DNA from: Streptomyces sp. NBC_00554
GTDB lineage: Bacteria; Actinomycetota; Actinomycetes; Streptomycetales; Streptomycetaceae
DNA: 64,000 nucleotides
NCBI RefSeq assembly: GCF_041431135.1
Contig: NZ_CP107799.1
Coordinates: forward strand, 4,278,001-4,342,000
Direction of reading: 5' to 3'
Shown: in pieces, positions 8,360 to 17,169 of the stretch
Numbering within the stretch: the stretch's first letter is position 1
How the letters are laid out: each line of letters starts with the position of its first letter
Translations under genes and position numbers: made by a program
Notes under the pieces: generated by a model
What the model saw: the letters and a program-made list of their open reading frames with translations, nothing else
What the model was told of the DNA's origin: nothing
The model's database searches: none

Positions 8360-9242
8360 CCTGCACGGGCTTGGTAAGCGTGACCTTCAGGCTGGCCGCC
8401 ACGATCAGCGGGACGCCCAACGCCTGGACGAGGCCGATGTGGTGGCCGTACACCGCCCAGTCGGCGACCATCGCGACCGCCGGGTAGGTGAAGGCGAGTA
8501 CGGCGATCTTCGCGGTCGGCAGTTTGGCGTACGCGGAGTACATGAGGACGTACATCAGGCCCGTGTGGATGAGTCCGAGTCCGACCAGCCAGCCCCATCC
8601 GGCGCCGGTCCCGCTCATCGCGCCGAAGTCGGCGAAGGGGAGCAACAGCGGGATTCCTACGAGGACTTGGACGAGGGCGATGAGGTGGGGGCGTACGCCG
8701 GTGATGCGCTTGGTCACGAGGGTGGAGAGGCCGTAGAGGAGGGCGGCGAGGAGCGCCTGGCCGATGCCGAGGAGGTAGGTGGTGTCTCCGCCGGTGAAGT
8801 CCGCGGGGCGGATTCCCGAGACCAGGATCAGGCCGGCGAAGGCGACGACGATCCAGCCCGCCTTCGCCGTGGTGAGGCGCTCGCGGAAGAGGAGGGCGCC
8901 CAGCAGGACCACGTAGAACGGCTGGGTGTGGTAGACGACGGTCGCGACCGAGATCGAGGTGTTCTCGTACGACTGGAAGAGCAGGACCCAGTTGAAGACG
9001 ATGAACACCCCGCCGAGTACGGCGAGTCCGAGCTTTCGAGGGGTGAAGCCGTGTCCGCGGAACCAGCCGCGGGCGACGACATACGCGCCCAGCGCCAGGG
9101 CGCCGAAGAGGACGCGGAAGAAGACGACGTTGAAGGGGGAGGCGCCGGACTCGACGACGAAGATGCCGAGGGTGCCGGAGAGGACCATGGCGGCGGTCAG
9201 TTGGGCGGTGCCCTTGTTCTCGAGGGTGCTTTTCGAGGTCAT
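8247..9242 (-). CDS. EamA/DMT-family transporter
   Basis: A 331-residue membrane protein with about ten hydrophobic helices arranged as two EamA repeats; the second includes GLGLIHTGLMYVLMYSAYAKLP. Such proteins usually export small metabolites, and the substrate here is not evident. The C-terminal 40 or so residues are low-complexity Ala/Pro (VPAPRTAAHAPEAASRP) and are encoded antisense to the LysR C-terminus, which suggests a late extension after loss of an earlier stop. Confidence 0.88.
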   Translation of the reverse strand: MTSKSTLENKGTAQLTAAMVLSGTLGIFVVESGASPFNVVFFRVLFGALALGAYVVARGWFRGHGFTPRKLGLAVLGGVFIVFNWVLLFQSYENTSISVATVVYHTQPFYVVLLGALLFRERLTTAKAGWIVVAFAGLILVSGIRPADFTGGDTTYLLGIGQALLAALLYGLSTLVTKRITGVRPHLIALVQVLVGIPLLLPFADFGAMSGTGAGWGWLVGLGLIHTGLMYVLMYSAYAKLPTAKIAVLAFTYPAVAMVADWAVYGHHIGLVQALGVPLIVAASLKVTLTKPVQVTRPTTAPAPAAVPAPRTAAHAPEAASRPATPAASEV

Positions 9243-9335
9243 GGGCTGAACGTACGAGCGGGGGTCCCGGCCGGTCCACGAGCCAGTGGGGCGTCCTGCC
9301 GATGGGGGGATCGGCAGGACCGATGGCGCGTCGGA

Positions 9336-9752
9336 TCAGGCAAGACCCAGCCGGGTGATCTCCCGTCCCGCGGAGCGGTCCATCACCATCCGCAGGCCGG
9401 CCCCACGGGTCCTGTCGTAGGCGGCCACGTCCACGACGCCGAGCTGGAACCAGACCGCTTTGGCGCCGATCGTCACAGCCTGGTCGGCGATGTCGCCGGC
9501 CAGGGCGGAGTTGACGAACACGTTCACCACGTCCACCGGGAAAGGGATGTCCGCGAGTGAGGCGTAGCCCTGCTCGCCGTGCACCGCCTCGGCCTTGGGG
9601 TGCACGGGCACCACCTTCTTGCCGATGCGCTGCAGCTTCTCGGCCACGCGGTAGGCGGCCCGGTCGGGGTTGCCGGACAGACCGACCACAGCCCAGATAT
9701 CTCCGGCGCTTGTGAGGATGTCCCTGATCGTCGCGTCGTCGCCATAGGTCAT
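9336..9752 (-). CDS. CoA-binding domain protein
   Basis: A 138-residue single-domain Rossmann protein: WAVVGLSGNPDRAAYRVA gives the nucleotide loop, followed by KKVVPVHPKAEAVHGEQGY and the AKAVWFQLGVVD strand typical of the YccU-like CoA_binding family. Start ATG 9752 is chosen over upstream in-frame starts because similarity begins there. Function is unknown beyond probable CoA binding. The plus-strand permease begins 175 bp away, divergently. Confidence 0.88.
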   Translation of the reverse strand: MTYGDDATIRDILTSAGDIWAVVGLSGNPDRAAYRVAEKLQRIGKKVVPVHPKAEAVHGEQGYASLADIPFPVDVVNVFVNSALAGDIADQAVTIGAKAVWFQLGVVDVAAYDRTRGAGLRMVMDRSAGREITRLGLA

Positions 9753-9788
9753 CGCCACAGGATGGCATACAGAATCCAATATGGCGAT

Positions 9789-9816
9789 GGCCCCGCGCAT
9801 GATCGAGCGCGGGGCC
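9789..9816. other. Perfect 10-bp inverted repeat between divergent genes
   Basis: GGCCCCGCGC (9789-9798) and GCGCGGGGCC (9807-9816) flank an 8-base loop. The stem would be very stable. It lies between two divergent start codons (9752 and 9928), where a terminator is not expected. It could be a leader hairpin or operator for the permease, or a relic of a lost gene. Confidence 0.6.
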
Positions 9817-9927
9817 GCCGTGGCCGATACGGCACCGGGTCCGGTACAAGGTGTACGCCCGCATGCCCCCCGAAACGGACAATGCGCCTCTGCCCCGCGG
9901 CGGCCCGGCCCCGGACACTTACGGTGC

Positions 9928-11313
9928 ATGACGACCGCTCCCGCCAGTTCAGCACCAGCCCTCGCCCCCGAGTACGGCGACAAAGTCATCGCCGTCGAGA
10001 CGGCGGGCTCGGAACCGATCCCCGACTCCGAACGGCACGGCAACCCGCTCCAGTTGCTGTGGACGTGGGCCTCCCCGAACATCGAGTTCGCGACCGTCTA
10101 CATCGGCGTGATCTCCGTCCTCTTCTTCGGCCTGAACTTCTGGCAGGCGGCCGCGGCGCTGCTGCTCGGCACCGCGCTGGGCTCGCTGACGCAGGGGATC
10201 CTGTCGCTGGACGGGCCGCGGTTCGGCGTACCGCAGATGGCGATCGGCCGCTTCGCCTTCGGTTACCGGGGCAACCTGCTGCCGTCGGGTGTGAACGCGC
10301 TGGTCGCGGGTGTCGGCTGGTTCGCCGTGAACAGTGTGAGCGCGGCTTTCGCGCTGAACACGCTGACGGACCTGCGTCCGCTTCCCTCGCTGTTGATAGT
10401 GGTGGCGGCCGAGATCGTGATCGGCTTCATCGGCCACAACTTCGTGCACGCCTTCGAGAAGTACGCGTTCCCCGTGCTCGCGGTCGTCTTCCTGCTGGCC
10501 GGCGCCTGGACCTTCAAGGAGGCCGACCTCCGCGGGGCCGGCGCGGGCGGCGGCATCGGCGGCTTCCTGCTCGCCTTCAGCACGGCCTGGGGTTACACGG
10601 CCGGCTGGAACCCGGGCGCCTCCGACTACTCGCGCTACCTCCCGCGCACGGCAAACCGCTTCAAGACCGCGCTCTACCCCGCCGTGGGCCTCTTCGTGTC
10701 GATCGCGGTCGTCTCCCTGATCGGCGCGGCCTCGGCGACGATCGTGGCCCCCGAGGGCGCGACCCCGACGGCCGCCTTCACCGGCCATCTCCCGTCCTGG
10801 CTCAGCAACTTGGTGCTCCTCGCCATCATCCTGGGCGCGGTCTCGGCGAACGCCCTCAACGTCTACTCCTCCGCCATGTCGGTCACCTCACTGGGCCTGC
10901 GGCTGCCGGCCTGGCTGGGCCGCAGCGCGCTGGTGGTCCTGTCGGGCCTGGCGGGTACGGCGGCGGCCTGGGCGTCACTCGCCGACGCGGGGCACGCGTA
11001 CGAGGCGTTCCTGCTGGTCATCGCGTACTGGGTGGGCCCGTGGCTGGGCGTGGTGCTGGTCGAGCGCTGGATGCGCTCGCACACCCCGGCCGAGGAACTG
11101 ACCCCCAGGCTGGGCGACCGCTCCTACACCAACTGGCCCGGCATGGCCGCCCTGTTGACCGGCATCGCGGTGTCCGTCCCACTCTTCTCCAACCAGGAGA
11201 AGTACGTGGGGTGGGTGCCCGAGCAGTGGCCGGCCTTCGGAGACATCACCTGTCTCGTCGGGTTCGTGGTGAGCGCGGGGCTGTATGCGGGGCTGCGGCG
11301 CCGGTCGGCCTAG
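9928..11313 (+). CDS. NCS1 purine/cytosine permease
   Basis: A 461-residue transporter of the NCS1 (nucleobase:cation symporter-1) family, recognised from LLWTWASPNIEFATVYIGV at helix 1, GVPQMAIGRFAFGYRGN between helices 2 and 3, and AWGYTAGWNPGASDYSRYLP around helix 6, with about twelve hydrophobic segments. Cytosine or purines are the expected substrates. ATG 9928 is preferred because the family N-terminus aligns there. A nucleoside deaminase and a PucR regulator occur about 8-9 kb downstream but are not in the same operon. Confidence 0.9.
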   Translation: MTTAPASSAPALAPEYGDKVIAVETAGSEPIPDSERHGNPLQLLWTWASPNIEFATVYIGVISVLFFGLNFWQAAAALLLGTALGSLTQGILSLDGPRFGVPQMAIGRFAFGYRGNLLPSGVNALVAGVGWFAVNSVSAAFALNTLTDLRPLPSLLIVVAAEIVIGFIGHNFVHAFEKYAFPVLAVVFLLAGAWTFKEADLRGAGAGGGIGGFLLAFSTAWGYTAGWNPGASDYSRYLPRTANRFKTALYPAVGLFVSIAVVSLIGAASATIVAPEGATPTAAFTGHLPSWLSNLVLLAIILGAVSANALNVYSSAMSVTSLGLRLPAWLGRSALVVLSGLAGTAAAWASLADAGHAYEAFLLVIAYWVGPWLGVVLVERWMRSHTPAEELTPRLGDRSYTNWPGMAALLTGIAVSVPLFSNQEKYVGWVPEQWPAFGDITCLVGFVVSAGLYAGLRRRSA

Positions 11314-11322
11314 GGCAGGGTC

Positions 11323-11748
11323 TCAGGCGGCTTCCGGGGTGAGTGTCCGGTGCAGGGCGGTCAGGCCGTCGGTGTAGATGCCGTGGAAGATGGCGATGGC
11401 CTCTTCGTCGCTCACGCCTGTCGGGGTGAAGGTGCCGGACCACTCGACGCGGGCCGTGTCCTGTCCCGGGACGGTGTGCACGGTGAGGGTGGAGAGGTAG
11501 CCGGTGACCGGGAAGGGGGCCTGGAGGATGGAGTACGTGTACGTGCGGGCCGTGTTGTCGAAGGCTTCGAGGCGCTCGATGATGACGCCGCCGTCCTCGT
11601 CCCGGAGGGAGCGGACGCGGCCGCCCTCGCTGAGTTCGCTGGTGGGGATGTAGGGCAGCCAGTCGGGGAGCGAGTCGAAGCCGCCTATGAGCTGCCAGAT
11701 GCGGGCGGGGGATGCGGGCACGTCGATGGATGCGGTGGTGGTGGCCAC
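11323..11748 (-). CDS. SRPBCC-family protein (polyketide cyclase/dehydrase fold)
   Basis: A 141-residue START-like protein: VPASPARIWQLIGGFDSLPDW is the usual first strand and helix, and the C-terminal helix IFHGIYTDGLTALHR closes the cavity. Start GTG 11748 follows an AGGAGAC Shine-Dalgarno. Such proteins bind or transform hydrophobic ligands or act as lipid-transfer modules; no catalytic residue is evident. It lies 45 bp downstream of the aldo/keto reductase on the same strand, probably in one transcript. Confidence 0.85.
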   Translation of the reverse strand: MATTTASIDVPASPARIWQLIGGFDSLPDWLPYIPTSELSEGGRVRSLRDEDGGVIIERLEAFDNTARTYTYSILQAPFPVTGYLSTLTVHTVPGQDTARVEWSGTFTPTGVSDEEAIAIFHGIYTDGLTALHRTLTPEAA

Positions 11749-11792
11749 GGGGGTCTCCTGAGGGACTTGGAGCTGAGTTACGGGCTGAGAGG

Positions 11793-12803
11793 TCAGGCGG
11801 TCGGTACCGGTGCGGAGTCGGCGATCAGCTTCTCCTCGCGCAGGGCCGTCCAGAACGCGGCCGGGATCGTCTCGCCGAGTGCGGCCACGTCCTCCGCGAT
11901 GCGGCTGGGCTTCGTGGCGCCGGGGATCGCTGCGACCGTCGCCGGGTGGGCGAGGGAGAACTGCAGCGCGGCGGCCTTGATGCCGACCCCGTACCGCTCG
12001 GCGATCGCCTTGATCCGCGCCACCTTGTCGACGATGGCGGCGGGCGCCTTCTGGTACTCGAAGTGCGTACCGCCGGCGAGGATTCCCGAGCTGTAGGGAC
12101 CGCCGACGACGATGTCCACGTCCTGGGCGGAGGCGGCCGGCAGCAGGCGCTGCAGGGCACGGTCGTGGTCGAGAAGGGTGTAGCGGCCGGCGAGGAGGAA
12201 GGCGTCGGGCTTCGGCTCGTCCAGGTCGAGGGTGAGCTCCAGGGGCTCGACGCGGTTGACGCCCAGGCCCCAGGCCTTGATGACGCCCTCCTCGCGCAGC
12301 TTCTGCAGGACGCGGAAGGCACCCGTGCGGGCCGTCTCGTAGGCGGCCAGCCACTCGTCCCCGTAGAAGTCCTGCGCGACGTCATGCACCCACACGATGT
12401 CGAGACGGTCGGTCCTGAGGCGCTTGAGGCTGTCCTCGATGGAGCGCAGGGTGGCGTCGGCGGTGTAGTCGTTGATCATCTTGTTCGGACGGCCGTGCTC
12501 GAAGAGGCCGCCCTTTTCGCCGAGGTCACGCGCGGCGGGGTCCTCGGTCTCGTCGAGGACGACCCGGCCGACCTTGGTGCTGAGCACGTACTCGTCGCGC
12601 GGGTGCTGGGCCAGTACGTCGCCGAGCCGGATCTCGGAGAGGCCCGCGCCGTAGAAGGGCGCGGTGTCGAAGTAGCGGATGCCCTGGTCCCAGGCGGCTT
12701 CCACGGTGGCCGCCGCCTCTTCGTCGGGGATGGCGCGGAACATGTTGCCGAGCGGGGCGGTGCCGAATCCGAGCGCACCGGGAAGGAGGGACTTGATGGT
12801 CAT
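11793..12803 (-). CDS. Aldo/keto reductase
   Basis: A 336-residue TIM-barrel oxidoreductase. The AKR tetrad can be followed: Asp and Tyr in DTAPFYGAGLSEIRLGDVL, Lys in VLSTKVGR, and His in DIVWVHD. The NADPH-binding end is AAIPGATKPSRIAEDVAAL. The sequence most resembles the D-threo-aldose 1-dehydrogenase/L-fucose dehydrogenase branch, but the substrate is not certain. It is transcribed divergently from a LysR gene across a short region with a clear inverted repeat 16 bp from its start. Confidence 0.92.
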   Translation of the reverse strand: MTIKSLLPGALGFGTAPLGNMFRAIPDEEAAATVEAAWDQGIRYFDTAPFYGAGLSEIRLGDVLAQHPRDEYVLSTKVGRVVLDETEDPAARDLGEKGGLFEHGRPNKMINDYTADATLRSIEDSLKRLRTDRLDIVWVHDVAQDFYGDEWLAAYETARTGAFRVLQKLREEGVIKAWGLGVNRVEPLELTLDLDEPKPDAFLLAGRYTLLDHDRALQRLLPAASAQDVDIVVGGPYSSGILAGGTHFEYQKAPAAIVDKVARIKAIAERYGVGIKAAALQFSLAHPATVAAIPGATKPSRIAEDVAALGETIPAAFWTALREEKLIADSAPVPTA

Positions 12804-12819
12804 GAGAGATCCTCTTCGA

Positions 12820-12835
12820 ATAGATTTCGATCTAT
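12820..12835. promoter_or_regulatory. Probable LysR operator between AKR and LysR genes
   Basis: ATAGATTTCGATCTAT is a perfect inverted repeat (6-bp arms, 4-bp centre) in an AT-rich patch that stands out from the GC-rich surroundings, and its arms fit the T-N11-A LysR box. It lies 16 bp upstream of the aldo/keto reductase start and about 127 bp from the LysR start, as expected for a site where LysR controls the divergent gene. Confidence 0.7.
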
Positions 12836-12962
12836 TTCGATCGTTTTCGGCGGACCTGTTGCTGAATGAGCGATCCGCCGGGCTTGTGTCTTCGAGGTTA
12901 TGATCCCTGCATGAGACTGTCCAAGACTTACTTCGACTCACTTGAGTCCCCCGAGGTCCCAC

Positions 12963-13883
12963 ATGCTTGACCTGCGACAACTCCGCTATTTCGTGGCCGT
13001 CGCCGAGTCCGAGCACGTCGGGCGCGCCGCCGAGCAGCTGCACATCTCCCAGTCACCCCTGAGCCGGCAGATCGCCCAGCTCGAGAAGAACCTGGACCTC
13101 ACCCTCTTCGAGCGCAGCCAGCAGCGCATCCGGCTGACCTCCGACGGCCGGGTCTTCCTGACCGAGGCCCGCGCCCTGCTGCGGCACGCGGACAGGCTGG
13201 AGAACCTCGGCCGGCGGCTGGGCCGCGGCGAGGAGGGCGGCCTGTGCATCGGGTACGTCGCCGACGCCATGCACACGGGCGTCCTGCCCACCGCCCTTCG
13301 GGCCCTGCGCGGGGAACGCCCCGGTATTCACGTGGCGCTGTACGACCAGGAGTCCACCGAGCAGTTCGAGGGCCTGCGCCAGCGCAGCCTGGACATCGCG
13401 CTGGTCCGCACACCGCCGTCCGAGGACGACCCGGATCTCCAGGCGTCCCCCTTGCTGCGGGACCCGCTGCTGCTCGCCCTGCCCGCGCACCATCCCCTCG
13501 CGGAACAGGCGGAGTTGACGCCCGAGGACCTCGACGGGCAGCCGTGGATCGCGGTGGCCGACTCACCGGACCCGGCCTGGCGCGACACGTTCGTCGCGTC
13601 CTGCGTGAACTCCGGCTTCACCCCCGACATCCTCCTCGACGCCGCCGATCCGCTCACCGCGCTCGGCCTGGTCGCCTCCGGCCTCGGCCTCGCCCTCGTC
13701 CAGCGGAGCATGGTGCGGGGCACGACCGAGGGCATCGTGGTGCGCGAACTCCCTTGGTACGGCGGCTCGGTGCAGCTGTGGGCGGCCTGGCACCGTGTCG
13801 ATCTCCGCCCGGTGGTGGCGTCGTTCCGCGAGACGGTCCTCGCGGAACGTGGGCCTTCCGCCCCTGTCGGACACCAGGACTAG
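12963..13883 (+). CDS. LysR-family transcriptional regulator
   Basis: A 306-residue LysR protein starting at ATG 12963 with MLDLRQLRYFVAVAESEHVG and HTH helices continuing to SQSPLSRQIAQLEKNLDL. The effector domain runs from about residue 90. The gene is divergent from the aldo/keto reductase and probably regulates it through the palindrome at 12820-12835. It ends 13 bp before the convergent LppU-like gene. Confidence 0.92.
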   Translation: MLDLRQLRYFVAVAESEHVGRAAEQLHISQSPLSRQIAQLEKNLDLTLFERSQQRIRLTSDGRVFLTEARALLRHADRLENLGRRLGRGEEGGLCIGYVADAMHTGVLPTALRALRGERPGIHVALYDQESTEQFEGLRQRSLDIALVRTPPSEDDPDLQASPLLRDPLLLALPAHHPLAEQAELTPEDLDGQPWIAVADSPDPAWRDTFVASCVNSGFTPDILLDAADPLTALGLVASGLGLALVQRSMVRGTTEGIVVRELPWYGGSVQLWAAWHRVDLRPVVASFRETVLAERGPSAPVGHQD

Positions 13884-13896
13884 CCTTCACCCCCGG

Positions 13897-14649
13897 TCAG
13901 TACCCGTACGATCCGAGGCCGACCAGGCAGTACACGTACTCGTAGTAGGGCATCCCGTTGCGGGTGTAGCTGTAGGAAAACGCGTACTGCGTCTGGGGGT
14001 TGGCGTTGCAGCGACTCAGTTCCGACGTCAGCGGGATCGTCTCGATCACCTTGTAGTGGGCGTCGGACGCCGAGCACGAGACCTCCTCGACGCCGCTGAC
14101 CTCCTGGGCGGTCGTGGAGTCCGGCAGGGTTCCGTTGAGGCAGGTGCCGGATTCGTATGGGTCGGGAGCCTCACTCTCGGTGCCGTACGGGTCCTCGGTG
14201 TACGGCTCTTCGCTGTACGGGTCCTCCGTGTAGGGCTCTTCCGAATACGGGTCCTCCGAGTACGGGTCCTCGGTGTACGGGTCCTCCGTGTACGGATCCG
14301 CGGTGTAGGGGTCCTCCGAATACGGTTCCTCGGCGTACGGGGAGCTGGTCGAGTCCACGCCGGAAGCGCTGTCGCTGCCGCTGCCGTCGCCCTCGTTGGC
14401 CAGCACCACCAGGAACACGAGCACGGCGGCGACCGCGAGCACGCCCAGCCATTGGAGGCCGCGCGACGGGGTCGCCGGGTTCGTGACCCGTATGCGCAGC
14501 AGCACCTCGCTCTCACCGGCACGGACCCGCACGAGGTCGCCGTCCCGTACGGGCGGGACACGGACACGGGTGGTGCCGGACGGCAGAGGAACGGTGACGA
14601 CGGCACCGGAAGCAGCCTGCTGCGGCGTGAGGGATATGGAGAGTTCCAC
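13897..14649 (-). CDS. LppU/SCO3897-like membrane-anchored protein with EPY repeats
   Basis: About 250 residues from GTG 14649. The N-terminal 60 residues (VELSISLTPQQAASGAVVTV, then TTRVRVPPVRDGDLVRVRAG) resemble the beta-sandwich of DnaJ C-terminal domains. One transmembrane helix follows (LGVLAVAAVLVFLVVLANEG), then eleven five-residue units of the form PY(S/T)E(D/E), and a C-terminal domain with GTCLNGTL, SCSASDAHYKV and paired cysteines typical of LppU/SCO3897 proteins. The topology suggests a cytoplasmic DnaJ-like part and an exported C-terminal domain. Function unknown. Confidence 0.75.
   Translation of the reverse strand: MELSISLTPQQAASGAVVTVPLPSGTTRVRVPPVRDGDLVRVRAGESEVLLRIRVTNPATPSRGLQWLGVLAVAAVLVFLVVLANEGDGSGSDSASGVDSTSSPYAEEPYSEDPYTADPYTEDPYTEDPYSEDPYSEEPYTEDPYSEEPYTEDPYGTESEAPDPYESGTCLNGTLPDSTTAQEVSGVEEVSCSASDAHYKVIETIPLTSELSRCNANPQTQYAFSYSYTRNGMPYYEYVYCLVGLGSYGY
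14176..14340 (-). repeat. 15-bp tandem repeat encoding (D/E)PY(S/T)E units
   Basis: Eleven 15-bp units inside the LppU-like gene encode PYAEE, PYSED, PYTAD, PYTED, PYTED, PYSED, PYSEE, PYTED, PYSEE, PYTED and PYGTE. The units differ at synonymous and Ser/Thr positions, so the tract is old enough to have diverged. It forms an acidic, Tyr/Pro-rich stalk just after the transmembrane helix. Unit number probably varies between strains. Confidence 0.85.
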
Positions 14650-14834
14650 CGCGCCAGTGTGGCCAACGGGCAGCCGCGCCGAAGAAGCTTTCCGAAACCT
14701 CCACCTTGACGGGGCGGCGCCATAAGTCGCGCCCGAGTTCATCCCTTCGACGGCCCTGCGTAGACCATCGGCGGACGGCGGGGGCCATGGCCGTTTCCCA
14801 GACTGGGGTCGGGACGACGACATGGGGAGACGCG

Positions 14835-15977
14835 ATGCAGGAGATCACTCGGGCACGGTTCCTGGGGATGGCCGCGGGGGTCGGGGGTGCGGCGGTGCTG
14901 CCGGCGGCGGGGCGGGCTTCGGCGACCGGGGGCGGGGCAGGCGCGAGCGGCGGCGGGGGCGGGCACGGGCTGACGTACCGGGGTGTCGTCTACGAGGTCG
15001 GTGAGGGGGAGACGCCGGGTACCGCGTGGAACCCGGCGCGGATGCGGGCCGACGTGCGGGCCATCGATCGCGATCTGCACGCCAACTCCGTCAAGGTCAC
15101 GGGCTACGGCGTCGAGCGGCTCACCGCGACGGCGGGTGAGGCGGCGGAGCGGGGGCTGAACGTCTGGCTCGAACCGACGCTGGGGGACGTACCGGAGAAG
15201 GAGATCCTCGAACACCTCGCGGAGACGGGGCGGTTCGCCGAGCGGCTGCGGCGGCAGGGGGCCGGGGTGCACCTCAGCGTCGGCTGCGAGTTCTGGCTCT
15301 TCGTGCCCGGCATCGTGCCCGGCGACAATGTCCTGGAGCGGATCGAGAACCTGATGAGCGGCAACTTCGATCCGGTGCTGATGGCGCGCCGCCTGAGCCG
15401 TTTCACCGCGAAGGCGGCCCGGGTCGGCCGGTCGGTCTTCGGCGGGCGGCTGACGTACGCCGCAGCCCAGGACGACGACGTCGACTGGGGCCTCTTCGAC
15501 CTGGTCGGCATCGACTACTACTCGTACTTCCGGAGCCGCAACGAGTACGTCCGCGACCTCGACCGGTTCCGGCGCTTCGGGAAGCCGGTCGCCATCACGG
15601 AGTTCGGCTGCTGCACCTTCGAAGGGGCGCCGGAGCAGGGCGGTATGGGCTGGGACGTCGTCGACTACACGAAGGAGCCGCCCGAGATCAAGGGCGAGCT
15701 GGTGCGGAGCGAGCGCACCCAGGCCGCGTATCTCATGGACGTGCTCTCGGTGTTCGAGTCGATGGGCCTGTACTCGGCGATGGCGTTCACCTTCGTCACC
15801 CCGGACTCCCCGCACCTCTCCCAAGACCCGCGCCACGACCTCGACATGGCGAGCTACAGCATCGTGAAGCCGATCAAGGACCGGCCCGGCGACCCCGCGT
15901 CCGACTGGCACTGGGAGCCGAAGGAGTCGTTCCGCGCGCTGGCCCGGCAGTACGGGCGGGCGGCCCGGGGCTGCTGA
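14835..15977 (+). CDS. Putative secreted glycoside-hydrolase-like protein
   Basis: A 380-residue protein from ATG 14835, preceded by GGGGAGA. The N-terminus has a Tat/Sec-like signal (RARFLGMAAGVGGAAVLPAA and a Gly-rich linker). The body reads as a TIM barrel: NSVKVTGYGVERL, NVWLEPTLGDVP, VSVGCEFW-like, DLVGIDYYSYF and KPVAITEFGCCTF. The Glu in SVGCEFWLF and the Glu in ITEFGCC sit where clan GH-A enzymes keep the acid/base and nucleophile. The substrate is not known, and I could not assign a GH family. Confidence 0.65.
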   Translation: MQEITRARFLGMAAGVGGAAVLPAAGRASATGGGAGASGGGGGHGLTYRGVVYEVGEGETPGTAWNPARMRADVRAIDRDLHANSVKVTGYGVERLTATAGEAAERGLNVWLEPTLGDVPEKEILEHLAETGRFAERLRRQGAGVHLSVGCEFWLFVPGIVPGDNVLERIENLMSGNFDPVLMARRLSRFTAKAARVGRSVFGGRLTYAAAQDDDVDWGLFDLVGIDYYSYFRSRNEYVRDLDRFRRFGKPVAITEFGCCTFEGAPEQGGMGWDVVDYTKEPPEIKGELVRSERTQAAYLMDVLSVFESMGLYSAMAFTFVTPDSPHLSQDPRHDLDMASYSIVKPIKDRPGDPASDWHWEPKESFRALARQYGRAARGC

Positions 15978-16161
15978 CCCCTTCAGGCCACCGACTGCCA
16001 CGCGAGGTCTTCGAGTTGATGGGCAGGAACGGTGGCGGAGAAGCCCCTTCACACCTCACTCTGTAACGAGTCTGCGGGCGGGGCCCGCGTCGTCGCACCA
16101 CGGCAGCGGGGGGCAGTGCGTGGCGGACAGCGGGCGCTGGAGGCACACACCTGGACAAGAG

Positions 16162-17145
16162 ATGTCCGGCCGGGTCCCGTTACGTCTTCGCGTGCTGCCT
16201 GTGATCATGGCGCCGCTGGTCGCCCTGGCACTGACGGCGTCTTCCGCGGACGTACGCCCCCCGGTCCGCCACTCGCCCCTCGGGGCGGACCGGCCCGCCG
16301 ACACCGCATCCGTGGTCACGCGGGCCGAGGCCGAGGACTGTGACCCGCTGCGGTCGCTGAAGCCGCCGGCCCGGATGCCGGAGCCAGGCGGCCGGATGCC
16401 GAGCGGTACGGCGATGGAACGGATCGTCGAACGCGGCCGACTGATCGTGGGCGTGGACCAGAACACGTACCTCTTCGGCTACCGCAACCCCACCACCGGG
16501 CAGTTGGACGGACTCGACATCGACCTGGTGCGGGAGATCTCCAGGGCCCTGTTCGGAAAGCCTGACCGGGTGCAGTTCAAGACCGTGCCGTCCCGGCGGC
16601 GCATCGAGGTCCTGGAACGCGGCGAAGTCGACCTGGTCGCCCACTCGATGACCATCACCTGCGAGCGCATGGAGCAGGTGCTGTTCAGCAGCGACTACCT
16701 CGATTCCGGCCAGCGCGTCCTGGTCCCCAACGCCTCCCCTGCGCAGACCCTGGCCGACCTCGCCGGACAGAGAGTGTGCACGGCCGAGGGCACCACCTCG
16801 CTGACCGCGCTGCGCCGGGCCCGTCCGAAGGTGCGGCTGGTTGCCGTCGCCGACTGGACCGACTGCCTGGTACGTCTCCAACTGGGCGACGTGGCCGCCG
16901 TGTCGACCACCGACAACGTCCTCGCCGGGCTGCGCGCCCAGGACCCCACCACCCGCATCTCCGGACCCCGGTTCACCTACGAGCCGCACGGCATCGCCGT
17001 CGCGAAGGGTTCACCGGAACTCGTCCGCTTCGTCAACGGCGTCCTCGCCCGGCTGCGCACCTCGGGCGGACTCCGTACCCTGCACGAACGGTGGCTGGGC
17101 GGATACGGCGACTTCTACCCACCCGCACCCCGCTACCTGAAGTGA
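16162..17145 (+). CDS. Glutamate-type ABC transporter substrate-binding protein
   Basis: About 327 residues with an N-terminal hydrophobic signal (LPVIMAPLVALALTASSADV) and an SBP_bac_3 domain: GRLIVGVDQNTYLFGYRNP, GLDIDLVREISRALFG, VDLVAHSMTITCERMEQV and the hinge region FTYEPHGIAVAKG. This pattern fits glutamate/polar amino-acid receptors of the GluB/GlnH type. No permease or ATPase gene is adjacent, so it is an orphan receptor here, perhaps sensory. ATG 16162 gives a clean signal peptide; GTG 16120 would add 14 residues. Confidence 0.85.
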   Translation: MSGRVPLRLRVLPVIMAPLVALALTASSADVRPPVRHSPLGADRPADTASVVTRAEAEDCDPLRSLKPPARMPEPGGRMPSGTAMERIVERGRLIVGVDQNTYLFGYRNPTTGQLDGLDIDLVREISRALFGKPDRVQFKTVPSRRRIEVLERGEVDLVAHSMTITCERMEQVLFSSDYLDSGQRVLVPNASPAQTLADLAGQRVCTAEGTTSLTALRRARPKVRLVAVADWTDCLVRLQLGDVAAVSTTDNVLAGLRAQDPTTRISGPRFTYEPHGIAVAKGSPELVRFVNGVLARLRTSGGLRTLHERWLGGYGDFYPPAPRYLK

Positions 17146-17169
17146 CCGCGAGCGTGGCCCCTGCTCCCC

